Shown here piece by piece: positions 9,193 to 17,444 of a DNA stretch of 64,000 nt; positions within the stretch are counted from its first letter, which is position 1; every line of letters starts with the position of its first letter. A program made the position numbers and the translations under genes. The notes under the pieces are model-generated. The model was not told the DNA's origin. It saw nothing but the letters and a program-made list of their open reading frames with translations, and made no database searches. This DNA comes from Bacillus sp. USDA818B3_A. GTDB lineage: Bacteria; Bacillota; Bacilli; Bacillales; Cytobacillaceae. Where the stretch lies: the NCBI RefSeq assembly GCF_009928415.1, contig NZ_JAABNN010000001.1, positions 271,017 to 335,016 of the forward strand. Direction: 5' to 3'.

Positions 9193-9306
9193 GCGATGAG
9201 CTGAGTTGTGTAAGTCGAGAAACATTCCTTTATGGAGCACACTATGTGGAGTGTGGTTTTTCGCCTCAATACGCAAAGACGCCTGAATGTTCAGGCGTCT
9301 TTTTTA
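9193..9306 (+). ncRNA. Candidate structured RNA (small RNA or leader) with intrinsic terminator
   Basis: A promoter-like pair, TTGTTA (9157-9162) and TATAAT (9181-9186) with 18-bp spacing, precedes about 85 nt of non-coding sequence and a strong terminator (9275-9306). Inside is a perfect hairpin cacact-atgtgg-agtgtg (9238-9255). It ends 80 bp before the AIM24 gene, so it could be an independent small RNA or an attenuator/riboswitch-type leader for that gene. I do not recognise it as a known RNA family. Confidence 0.45.
9275..9306 (+). terminator. Intrinsic terminator of the candidate RNA
   Basis: Perfect 10-bp stem agacgcctga/tcaggcgtct with a 4-nt loop followed by T6. Confidence 0.9.
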
Positions 9307-9385
9307 TTTTTAAATTAGCACTTTTTTCCTAAATTTCTTATAATGAAGATGGGCTTATATTTTGATATTTGTGGAGGGATCCCGG

Positions 9386-10180
9386 ATGAATAACCATGAA
9401 ATCGATTATAAGATTTATGGAGATGATATGCAGTTTGTTGAGGTCGAGCTTGATCCGCACGAGACCGTTGTAGCTGAGGCCGGAAGCTTTATGATGATGG
9501 ATGATGATATACATATGGAGACGATTTTTGGTGATGGTTCCAGTGGTGCTGGCGGAGGCATCATGGGCAAATTATTTAGTGCAGGAAAACGGATTATCAC
9601 TGGTGAGAGCCTGTTTATGACTACCTTTACTAATACTGGCGCAGGAAAGAAGCATGTTTCGTTTGCCTCCCCTTATCCAGGTAAAATCATTCCCATGGAT
9701 TTAAGCGAACTTGGCGGAAAAATTATCTGTCAAAAAGATGCCTTCCTGGCTGCTGCAAAAGGAGTACAAGTAGGAATTGAGTTCCAGCGTAAAATCGGCG
9801 CCGGCTTCTTCGGTGGTGAAGGCTTTATTATGCAAAAGCTAGAAGGCGACGGGATGTGTTTTGTGCATGCCGGAGGTACGATTGTACGAAAAGAGCTCCT
9901 TCCAGGCCAAACACTTCGAGTCGACACAGGATGCTTAGTTGGCATGACTAGCCAGGTACAATATGATATTGAGTTCGTTAAAGGAGTAAAAACAGCTCTT
10001 TTCGGCGGTGAAGGCTTATTCTTCGCCACACTTCGAGGACCTGGTTCTGTCTGGATTCAATCTCTGCCATTCAGCAGATTAGCAAGCAGAGTATTTGCTG
10101 CTGCCCCTCAACGCGGCGGCGGAGGGAAAGATGAAGGCAGTATCGCACGTGGAATTTTTGACATGTTTAATGGCGATTGA
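9386..10180 (+). CDS. AIM24/TIGR00266 family protein
   Basis: 264 residues, full length for the family. It is built of repeated glycine-rich beta segments (EAGSFMMM, GAGFFGGEGFIMQKLEGDG, TALFGGEGLFFATLRGPG), giving a beta-barrel fold related to mitochondrial AIM24. The molecular function is not established. The C-terminus is Gly/Arg rich. Start ATG 9386 follows gtggaggg by 7 bases; an in-frame start at 9362 would read through this site and is rejected. It is monocistronic between the terminator at 9275-9306 and the shared terminator at 10184-10219. Confidence 0.88.
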   Translation: MNNHEIDYKIYGDDMQFVEVELDPHETVVAEAGSFMMMDDDIHMETIFGDGSSGAGGGIMGKLFSAGKRIITGESLFMTTFTNTGAGKKHVSFASPYPGKIIPMDLSELGGKIICQKDAFLAAAKGVQVGIEFQRKIGAGFFGGEGFIMQKLEGDGMCFVHAGGTIVRKELLPGQTLRVDTGCLVGMTSQVQYDIEFVKGVKTALFGGEGLFFATLRGPGSVWIQSLPFSRLASRVFAAAPQRGGGGKDEGSIARGIFDMFNGD

Positions 10181-10183
10181 TTA

Positions 10184-10219
10184 CTAAAAGGCAGGGCGCA
10201 TGGGCGCCCTGCCTTTTAG
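10184..10219. terminator. Bidirectional terminator
   Basis: Perfect 16-bp stem (ctaaaaggcagggcgc and its complement) with a 4-nt loop, T-rich in both directions. It serves the AIM24 gene on the plus strand and the DUF4173 gene on the minus strand. Its position right after the restored DUF4173 stop (10223) supports the frameshift reading of that gene. Confidence 0.92.
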
Positions 10220-10222
10220 GTA

Positions 10223-11679
10223 TTAATTCAAATTTAAATGATTTAATCGTTGAACTGCCTGCTCTCTTTTTAAATTATAAGATTGCCAGGTTTGACTTTG
10301 GATCCGGGCATTGTTTTGTTCGGTGCGTAAGATCTCCTCTAAATGAGGAATTTTTTCTCCCTGTTCATAAAGATCAATTAATGCGAGCACACCTGTAGCC
10401 GATAATCGGCTAAGGTAATATGCGTCAATTTTGCCGTTTCCTCGTATCGCGTAATATTCTCTTTCACAACGATCCGATCAAGATCAATTACGTTTATCGA
10501 CGTATAGTAAATTAATGAGGTTACAAAGTAAAAATGAAACAGCGATAGTTTCTCGACCCAGATTTTAATCAAGGTATAAGTAAAAATGACGACGAGGAAG
10601 ATCATAAACGAATGGACGAGCACCCTTGTAAAAGAAAATCCATAGGCTTCCTCATACATATTTAATCGCAAGAAAGCTGAACTGAGCATAACGCCGCTCG
10701 ATAGGACCAGGATTGTAAGCAAGGCTTTAAGTATCTTGATTCCATTTTGCGCCCTATCTCCAAACGTTACCATAACTATGGTGATGGTTAAATTAATTAA
10801 TGTCACAAAGAGTAATTCAAAAAATCCTTTTCTTGCATATTCCGCAAAGGTATAGTTCCCTTGCAGGCTGCCGCTAAAAAAATATTTAAATTGGACAATT
10901 GTAAAAAGAATATAGACTGCATTGATCAAAACCAGCATAGTGATGGATATAACGGTATCAAGCGTTAACGAAAACCGCCAATTTTCATACTTGATTACTT
11001 TGATTTGTTTAAACAAAAGGGTCTGCAAAAGACCAAAGAAAGCTCCCATGAATAGGAAAACCACAATCAGTCTGAATACCGTTTCCCCATTAACCCTTTG
11101 AAGTAGGTTAGGAACATCCCCTAACATCGCTGCAAACTGGCTGTCTGCAGTCATTAATAAATGCAAAACCAGGGCTAATACCGGTAATGAGATTACCACA
11201 CCAATTAATATCTTTTTCCAAACCAAAACCTTATGCTCGTACTCGCCTTTTCTAGCTAATTTACCAACTGTGCTAGTAAATGCAGCATTAAATTTCACAG
11301 AGTCGATTAGTCTCGTAAATATATAGGGAATGAATGCAGGCTGATTCCAACGGAAATGCTTTGGGCTTGTAACTAATACAAGGTGAAAGATAACCAATCC
11401 TGGTATCCCCATAATGTTTAAGACGTAAAAGAGAATATTGTCATTCAATACATAACCCACGGATAATAACCAAATACAGATTACTACTAGGTAACCAAAG
11501 CGTTGATGGGAAAATGAAAAACCACGATAGCGCCAAAAAAATACTGCATAAAAAGCCATGACAAATAGTAGATAGGAAATTCCTATAATGCCTTTAAAAA
11601 ATGACTCTTCCGCCAAAACTCCAAGCAATAAACAAACGATTAAAAACAGCCCATCTTTTTTACTAACACCTATTTCCAT
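10223..11679 (-). pseudogene. DUF4173-family membrane protein, frameshifted near its C-terminus
   Basis: A polytopic membrane protein of unknown function, about 12 hydrophobic segments. The open frame from ATG 11679 reads about 415 residues to RYEET, then runs into a short unrelated tail. One base out of frame, the sequence continues GKIDAYYLSRLSATGVLALI through to TWQSYNLKREQAVQRLN and a stop at 10223, next to the terminator. That tail is typical for DUF4173 proteins. One base (probably a G) is missing at 10433-10436; restored length is about 485 residues. ATG 11679 has gaggcaggg 7 bases upstream. It is third in the operon padR-HAAS-DUF4173. Confidence 0.82.
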
Positions 11680-11755
11680 TTCATATCCCTGCCTCTCTTT
11701 TTGCATAGAAATTCTATATATATAGTTTTACTAGGTATATAAGCAAAAAAAATGC

Positions 11756-12394
11756 TTATATCGAAGCTTTCCTCCCCCAGCGGTAACCCACCCAGCTTAT
11801 AGGGTATAGGATGATTGTAAAGATGATACAAGCAATTATAAACGTTCTTGTCAGAAGCGGAGCAAACCAAGAATGAGGAATGATTTCAAAAACAGTCAAA
11901 ACCATTAGTAAGATATTTGGAAGTAAGGAGAGCAAAAAAGTCTTTCTTAACAGCCTTCTTCCTCCGTGTCCAAAACCCTTACCAATTTCATACCCGAGTA
12001 ATGCCCAGAAAAACATGTATAAGAAGACAATCAATGATGGAATGGAGGTTAAATGCCCCCAAAGGGCTGATAACCATTCCCATTCAAATAGATTATGTGC
12101 GAGTGTTAATAGGCTTCCTCCGCCAAAAAAGACAATGTTGAGTAAAATAAATAACCACTTCATGTTACTAGGTGTCACAGATAATTCTTCTTTCCACATG
12201 TAGGCAATCTCTGCAGGACTTCCCAGCCTGGATATTAGGCGCTGCATTACTTGCTCTTCCGTTGAACAATCAGATGATTCCAACAGGATTTCATCTATGT
12301 GGGACTCATATTCAAGGAGTATACTCGCTTTATCCGGGTGGTTCCCAAGCCCTTTGTTTAACGTTTTAAGAAACTCACTCTTCTGCCGTTCCAT
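11756..12394 (-). CDS. HAAS-domain / DUF1700-like membrane protein
   Basis: 212 residues. The N-terminal ~80 residues are a soluble helical HAAS-type domain ([30 protein letters not shown], then [15 protein letters not shown]), followed by four or so transmembrane helices. Such proteins are nearly always encoded beside PadR regulators and are thought to act in membrane-linked signalling. Its ATG lies inside the end of padR (20-bp overlap), which indicates translational coupling. Confidence 0.85.
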   Translation of the reverse strand: MERQKSEFLKTLNKGLGNHPDKASILLEYESHIDEILLESSDCSTEEQVMQRLISRLGSPAEIAYMWKEELSVTPSNMKWLFILLNIVFFGGGSLLTLAHNLFEWEWLSALWGHLTSIPSLIVFLYMFFWALLGYEIGKGFGHGGRRLLRKTFLLSLLPNILLMVLTVFEIIPHSWFAPLLTRTFIIACIIFTIILYPISWVGYRWGRKASI

Positions 12395-12722
12395 GCTTTG
12401 ATCTCCCTATTACCTTGTTCATTACTTGAACAAAATCCTGCCATTCACGCGTTTTTTCATCCAGCATTTCCTTGCCAGCCTTTGTGATCCGGTAATACTT
12501 GCGTGCTGGTCCCTTCTCCTGCTCAACCCAGTAACATTCAATGTACTCCTGTTTTTCAAGTTTATGGAGAGCTGGATATAAAGTTCCTTCTTTCACACTT
12601 AAACCATTGTCACTGCGATGCTCTAATTCTTTTACCAATTCATAGCCGTACATATCGCGTTCGTTTAATAATTGTAATAGTATTAGGGATGTGCTCCCTT
12701 TTACGAGTTCACGATTAAACAT
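12375..12722 (-). CDS. PadR-family transcriptional regulator
   Basis: 115 residues with the PadR winged-helix core ([49 protein letters not shown]). It is first gene of a three-gene operon with the HAAS and DUF4173 membrane proteins and most likely autorepresses it. A partly symmetric AT-rich stretch with aggtacat (12746-12753) sits in the promoter region and may be its operator. ATG 12722 has aggtgag upstream. Confidence 0.92.
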   Translation of the reverse strand: MFNRELVKGSTSLILLQLLNERDMYGYELVKELEHRSDNGLSVKEGTLYPALHKLEKQEYIECYWVEQEKGPARKYYRITKAGKEMLDEKTREWQDFVQVMNKVIGRSKHGTAEE

Positions 12723-12815
12723 TTTCTCACCTACCTAGAATTTTTAGGTACATAGAATTTCTACAGTTAAATTTCTCCATTGTAAAGAGGTTTTCTAATT
12801 TTCCCCAATAAAAAA

Positions 12816-13540
12816 TGACGATATAAAATCGTCACGGGTTCCGTTAACTATCGCAAACATTAAAAATTTAATACAAAAAGACCTCCAAATTGTATGGTAA
12901 TTTGGAGGTTATTTTTGTTGATATAAAGGGATTTCGATAATTATTTTGGGGGAATTTGTAGTACGATTTTTGTATATTAAAATGTAGGGGTACAATAGCC
13001 AGTGTACCCCAGCAAAATAAACTACATTTTTACTTGCAAAATGATATACAGAAAATTAAGGTTAAGCTCTGCTGTATCTTGGTGTTGATTTGACAGGGTA
13101 TGAAAAATAAACGGAAAAATTCCGCCTAAATTGGGAAATACCCATATTTCCCTTAATATAAGGGAAGTTTTTCCGCTTATATTATCCAAAACTTTGGATT
13201 TTGTCTTATTTAGAGCAGTTAACCGGAAATTCTCCGCTTATTTTCGCTTCTTATGCTTCCCCAATATACAATAGGCGGAAATTCTCCGCCTATTAATTCT
13301 TATAAACCGATACGAAGAAGGCAGAAAAGGTTTCAAACTTCTTAAATCGCAATTTAGCAAGTAAAAGCAAAATAGCAAGGAAAGGATCCTTGCTATTTAT
13401 AAATGTTTTTTAATATCTTTAGCCTTACAAATTGCCCTGCATTTAAAGTGCAAAAAGGATTACATTTTGGGTTGCATTTTCCTGTGCAAATAATTGACGT
13501 TTTGCGATAGAAAACGGAACCCGTTAATAAAATCGTCACT
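12816..13540. repeat. ~725-bp non-coding palindromic element with imperfect terminal inverted repeats
   Basis: The ends are inverted copies. The left end (12816-12857) contains acgggttccgtt..ctatcgcaaa and the right end (13501-13540) contains its complement with 22 of 24 bases matching; both ends begin tgacgat. The interior has no supported gene but at least six palindromes: a hairpin at 12881-12909, gggaaata/tatttccc near 13133-13152, tccaaaactttgga, several ggaaa...tccgc units (13111-13126, 13223-13239), ataggcgga/tccgcctat at 13271-13293, and an aggatcct-centred hairpin near 13372-13396. It looks like a MITE-like or REP-type intergenic element, not a simple gap. Confidence 0.6.
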
Positions 13541-13543
13541 TTT

Positions 13544-13717
13544 TTATTTCATTTTTAATGTGTTTTTCTGTCTTTGGATGAATTGGTCTCTCTCGCCGCC
13601 GTCCGATAATTCTTCTGAGAATTCATGGTCTGGCTCATTTCCGACAAATTCTCCAGTTTTTAGCGTTTTCGGGGCCAGATTATTATTTGGGGCAGCCTGT
13701 TCATTCCAATCTTTCAT
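13544..13717 (-). CDS. Small hydrophilic protein of unknown function
   Basis: 57 residues, MKDWNEQAAPNNN..., rich in Asn, Glu and Lys with no cysteine or hydrophobic segment. A strong aggtgat site stands 6 bases before ATG 13717, and TTGACG/GATAAA boxes with 17-bp spacing lie further upstream. The small size, charge and lack of structure resemble small sporulation-associated Bacillus proteins, but I do not recognise the family. Its stop codon abuts the right end of the palindromic element, which could serve as its terminator. Confidence 0.6.
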   Translation of the reverse strand: MKDWNEQAAPNNNLAPKTLKTGEFVGNEPDHEFSEELSDGGERDQFIQRQKNTLKMK

Positions 13718-13996
13718 TGCGATCACCTCATTTTTTAGTATCTATTTGTTTAAATAACTTTATCCCTCTTAAAAGGTTATTCGTCAACGTCAAGCTGCTG
13801 TATTTTTATTTTTATATAATAATATCGTACAAGCCTGCGCTTAATACTCACTAATTTGAGGCTTTTTCATATAATAAACTATATACTAAATTATTATCTA
13901 CAACTAAAAAAGTACTCCCCCTTTTGATATGAAAACATGCAAGCATAAATATACCATTTTTACCCCATACTAAGTAAAAACGATGAGGTGAAGTAA

Positions 13997-14203
13997 ATGG
14001 GACTGCTCAACACATTTAATCAATGGAAAGAGTCTAGATACCAAAACCACGTTTCCAATATGAAGGAACAAGGCAAATGTCCTGATTGTGAAGGCAGAGG
14101 ATATACGGTATATCCCTATAATGAGTTTGCCTACTTTAATTCATTTGAATGTCCAGGATGCCAAGGCAGCGGCCATTATGCAGATTGGGAAGAAATGAGA
14201 TAA
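13997..14203 (+). CDS. Small CxxCxGxG zinc-binding protein
   Basis: 68 residues with two DnaJ-type zinc half-sites, CPDCEGRG and CPGCQGSG, separated by an aromatic-rich loop. Together they make one four-cysteine zinc centre. There is no J-domain. Function unknown; a chaperone-like or redox role is only inferred from the motif. The ribosome binding site gaggtgaag precedes the ATG, and a terminator follows immediately. Confidence 0.8.
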   Translation: MGLLNTFNQWKESRYQNHVSNMKEQGKCPDCEGRGYTVYPYNEFAYFNSFECPGCQGSGHYADWEEMR

Positions 14204-14216
14204 CCCTATAGATGCA

Positions 14217-14253
14217 AAAACTCCCTGTGATGAAAATTCATACAGGGAGTTTT
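14217..14253. terminator. Bidirectional terminator
   Basis: Stem aaaactccctgt/acagggagtttt between the convergent zinc-protein and VanW genes; T-rich on both strands. Confidence 0.9.
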
Positions 14254-14256
14254 GCT

Positions 14257-15246
14257 TTAACTTCTTTTAACCTGATTTTGATAGATCTTGGCCGTTCTAA
14301 TCTCAACCGTAATGGACCCTCTATTCACGAATGTTTTTATCAAGAGCGGCACTCCAGCGGTATTTTTAAATCGAAAATCTAAGCCGCCATAAGAAACAGT
14401 CGCATCCCTTCCCTTTGGCACGTAACCTACATTAAGGGAGTGATGGTTCTTTTCAATATAACTGACAGCTAGTTTATCGATGGCATTATATAGAGTGGAA
14501 GAGGTTTGACAGATCCCTCCGCCGATTCCCTCCACTAACTTACCATCAAGTGCTTCTGGTGCAGGTTGGTAACCATGCTCGGCATCACTTGGTCCGACCG
14601 TACTGTTAAAGGAAAAGGAATCTCCAGTACCTAGAATCACATTATTAATTGCCTTTGCAGACAACTCGATATTCTTAGATCTGCCTGCAACACCGCTATT
14701 AAAGTAGGTAGTATAAGAAGCAACGACTACTTCCCCTAAATCCGCTGCCTCTTCAGCCTTATAGCCGCTTGCTGTAACATACAACGGGATTTCAACGGTA
14801 CCGCCTTTTAATGAGGATTGGAAAATATTGTATGCAAGTTCCTCCTCCTCAAGGACGGTTTGAGGTTTACCTTTAATCACCTGTCCATTTGCATCCAGCT
14901 TATCGAGGACCATTCTTTTATCATACCCTGGAGTATCTTTTGTTCCCCTAGCCAATTCTCTTGTTAAATCAGCTATTACTGCTTTATATTTTTCATCATC
15001 CGTTCCATAGCCCAGATCCTTTGGTTTAATGGTTTTAATGATACGTTTCGAATCAGGATCAATAATATTTACATAGATTGGTTTCTCTACTTTCTGTTTC
15101 TCTGCTTTCTGTTGTTTTTCATTACTACTTGTCTGTTGTCCGGACGCCTTTGCTTCTTTTTCTTGTGTTCCCTGCCCTGCACAACCCGTTACTCCCATTA
15201 AACCGACTGTTAAAAGTGTTACTAATTTTTTAGTAAGCCTGCCCAT
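14257..15246 (-). CDS. VanW-family lipoprotein
   Basis: About 329 residues. A lipoprotein signal peptide (KKLVTLLTVGLMGVTGCAG, lipobox VTGC) is followed by a Lys/Gln-rich linker. The C-terminal half is a VanW domain (NSGVAGRSKNIELSAKAIN, SFNSTVGP, GGGICQTSSTLYNA, then NHHSLNVGYVP). The domain is found with vancomycin resistance loci but its chemistry is not known; here there is no van gene nearby. ATG 15246 is preferred over an upstream in-frame start because it has gggggaaaa just before it and gives a proper signal peptide. Confidence 0.88.
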   Translation of the reverse strand: MGRLTKKLVTLLTVGLMGVTGCAGQGTQEKEAKASGQQTSSNEKQQKAEKQKVEKPIYVNIIDPDSKRIIKTIKPKDLGYGTDDEKYKAVIADLTRELARGTKDTPGYDKRMVLDKLDANGQVIKGKPQTVLEEEELAYNIFQSSLKGGTVEIPLYVTASGYKAEEAADLGEVVVASYTTYFNSGVAGRSKNIELSAKAINNVILGTGDSFSFNSTVGPSDAEHGYQPAPEALDGKLVEGIGGGICQTSSTLYNAIDKLAVSYIEKNHHSLNVGYVPKGRDATVSYGGLDFRFKNTAGVPLLIKTFVNRGSITVEIRTAKIYQNQVKRS

Positions 15247-15511
15247 TTTTCCCCCAACACTTCCTAATATTTTCAATTTCCTATTAATATATTAATTGAC
15301 GTTATTAACTGAACTTGGTTTCATTATTTTCCTAATTATTCCTTATACATGTCCAATTTCCTTCCTAAATCTAACAAAACATGGGTTCATTTTATCACCA
15401 AATGGATAAAATAGGGCTACTTTTTTTAAAAATCATCCTGATAACTATGAATAAAAGAGAAAAATAGGTAAATAGTAATACTTAGGTTTGTTCAATATTG
15501 GAGGTGTTAAA

Positions 15512-15865
15512 ATGTCTGTTTATGTACATCAGACGTTTGTCATTAAACAAGAGAAATTTAAGGAAGGCATTGATAATTTAAGGGAAATAAAGAAATTTAG
15601 AATGGATAACTATGATCACAAGGTGGAAATTTTGACACCGATATCTGGTGAAGACCATACATATGGACTACTAGCGGTTTATGAAGGATTGGCTGAAATG
15701 GAATTACAAAATAAAAAAATGTTTGAAGATGAGGAATACCTAGAGCTGATCGGGCCTTTCTTCCTTGAAAATTCCGAGCAGGGCAGTATGTATACTCAAA
15801 TATACCGCTCCTTGAGCGATCGAAAACCGGATAAAGATAAAAAGAAGGAAAAACAGACAGATTAA
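15512..15865 (+). CDS. Hypothetical protein, probably dimeric alpha/beta-barrel fold
   Basis: 117 residues; MSVYVHQTFVIKQEKFKEGIDNLREIK... with an alternating pattern of a beta strand, a long helix and a second strand-helix pair, as in NIPSNAP/ABM-type ferredoxin-like barrels. The tail is lysine-rich. An ideal ggaggtg lies 5 bases before ATG 15512, so the in-frame upstream start at 15488 is rejected. Monocistronic. No residue pattern reveals a substrate. Confidence 0.7.
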   Translation: MSVYVHQTFVIKQEKFKEGIDNLREIKKFRMDNYDHKVEILTPISGEDHTYGLLAVYEGLAEMELQNKKMFEDEEYLELIGPFFLENSEQGSMYTQIYRSLSDRKPDKDKKKEKQTD

Positions 15866-15872
15866 CGATATG

Positions 15873-15911
15873 AAAACGCAAAAAAGGGCTGAATGCCCTT
15901 TTTTGTGTTTT
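15873..15911 (+). terminator. Intrinsic terminator
   Basis: Long stem aaaacgcaaaaaagggc/gcccttttttgtgtttt directly after the 117-residue gene. Confidence 0.9.
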
Positions 15912-15987
15912 CAAGTAAGTTTCAATAATTATTAGATCAAAAAGGTGCCAAACACTTGGGTCCGTGTTGACCCCTGTTATCACTATG

Positions 15988-17313
15988 TTAAAACAATGCA
16001 TCCATTATTAACGCTCCTGCGAACGCCACAAACGATAAAAGGGTCTCTAATACTGTCCAGGTTTTAAAGGTTTCCGGGACACTTAAGCCTAAATATTCTT
16101 TCACCATCCAGAAACCCGCATCGTTGACGTGTGAAAACATTAATGAACCAGCTCCTGTTGCTATTACCAACAACTCCAGATTCACCCCCGGCATCCCGGC
16201 AACAACTGGTGATACAATCCCTGCAGCGGTAGTTAAGGCGACGGTTGCAGAACCCGTGGCGATTCGAATTAATCCGGCAATTAAAAAGGCTAAGACTAGG
16301 GGTGATAGCGACAAATTTTCAGCCATCCGTGCAATTGTGTCCCCAACTCCACTTTCAATTAATATTTGTTTAAATCCTCCTCCGGCCCCAATAATCAAGG
16401 CAATAGAACCAATTGGCATTAAACATTCTTCGGTCAGTTTTTTTATCGCCTCTTTATCCATCCCCTTCTGCATGCCTAGGAAATAATAGGCTACAAAAAC
16501 GGAAATGAGCAAGGCGATGATTGGACTTCCAATGAAAATGAGAAATTTCGTGATTCCTCCTGCTAATCTTAAATATGGAGCGACAGCAGATAAAATCATT
16601 AGTAACACTGGTAAAAGAATAATGAAGAAAGAGATTCCCGTACCAGGTAAATCCTTCGCTTTGGTGGTAATTCGTATTAATTCAGGTTCCTTTTCTGGTA
16701 CAACACGTTTATGAATCCACATGGCAAACAATGGACCAGCGATAATAACTGCAGGAATCGCAATAACTAATGAATACAGTAGAACCTTCCCTAGATTTGC
16801 CTTATAAATACTGATGGCAGCCAACGCCCCAGGGTGCGGTGGTACGAGTCCGTGGACAATCGATAAACCTGCAATACATGGCAAGGCGATTAATAAAATA
16901 TTTTGTTTGGATGATTTATGGATCGAGATGACTAATGGTAACAAAATCAAAATTCCCACTTCAAAAAATACAGGAATACCAATAATGAAGCCTGATAGCA
17001 TCATGGCCCATGGCAGTTTCTTTATACCAAAAACACGAATAAAGTATTCAGCAATTTGCATACCTGCCCCAGAGTCGGCCATCATTTTTCCTAAAATGGT
17101 TCCCAGGGCTAATATCCCGATTAAGTGTCCTAAGACACCACCTACGCCTGTTTCATAAGCCGCAACAATTTTATCTAGTGACAATCCAGATACTAACGCT
17201 AAAAAAAGAGTGGCTACTAGCAAACTGATAAATGCATGCCATTTAAAAAACGATACACCTAGAACGACAATGACAATTGATAAGAGAGTCATAAGCAGCA
17301 AAAAAGCATCCAT
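15988..17313 (-). CDS. GntP-family gluconate/organic acid:H+ symporter
   Basis: 441 residues and 12 or more hydrophobic segments. Family motifs include LGTILGKMMADSGAG, IGIPVFFEVGIL, LVPPHPGA and GSATVALTTAAGI. GntP proteins take up gluconate or related sugar acids. No gluconate kinase or regulator is adjacent, so the true substrate is open. aspA lies 130 bp upstream on the same strand, but with its own terminator in between. Confidence 0.92.
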   Translation of the reverse strand: MDAFLLLMTLLSIVIVVLGVSFFKWHAFISLLVATLFLALVSGLSLDKIVAAYETGVGGVLGHLIGILALGTILGKMMADSGAGMQIAEYFIRVFGIKKLPWAMMLSGFIIGIPVFFEVGILILLPLVISIHKSSKQNILLIALPCIAGLSIVHGLVPPHPGALAAISIYKANLGKVLLYSLVIAIPAVIIAGPLFAMWIHKRVVPEKEPELIRITTKAKDLPGTGISFFIILLPVLLMILSAVAPYLRLAGGITKFLIFIGSPIIALLISVFVAYYFLGMQKGMDKEAIKKLTEECLMPIGSIALIIGAGGGFKQILIESGVGDTIARMAENLSLSPLVLAFLIAGLIRIATGSATVALTTAAGIVSPVVAGMPGVNLELLVIATGAGSLMFSHVNDAGFWMVKEYLGLSVPETFKTWTVLETLLSFVAFAGALIMDALF

Positions 17314-17394
17314 TAACGTATACCTACCTTTACTTTAAGTAATTATCTCTTCTTTATTGTTATCATTTGCTGTGTTACACATTCGGTAAAACAC

Positions 17395-17433
17395 AAAAAG
17401 CCTCATCCTCTCGGTTCAGGGGATTAAGGCTCA
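17395..17433 (-). terminator. aspA terminator
   Basis: Imperfect stem (agcct...aggct with inner cctct/agggg pairing) followed on the minus strand by T5; separates aspA from the GntP gene. Confidence 0.75.
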
Positions 17434-17444
17434 TTGTATTAGTA

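Noticed and set aside
9193..9306. Fluoride, 6S, SRP or guanidine-II RNA as identity of the candidate RNA
   Set aside because: None of the conserved core sequences I know for these classes is present.
10177..10398. Plus-strand open frame of 73 residues after the AIM24 gene
   Set aside because: It runs through the terminator and is antisense to the real C-terminus of the DUF4173 gene.
13494..13757. Plus-strand open frame of 87 residues
   Set aside because: It is antisense to the better-supported 57-residue gene, begins inside the inverted repeat and has no ribosome binding site.
15940..15980. Motif ggtgccaaacacttgggtccgtg in front of the GntP gene end
   Set aside because: It is a semi-palindromic stretch of a kind often scattered in Bacillus intergenic DNA. 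With one copy here and no clear terminator shape, I cannot support a specific feature.
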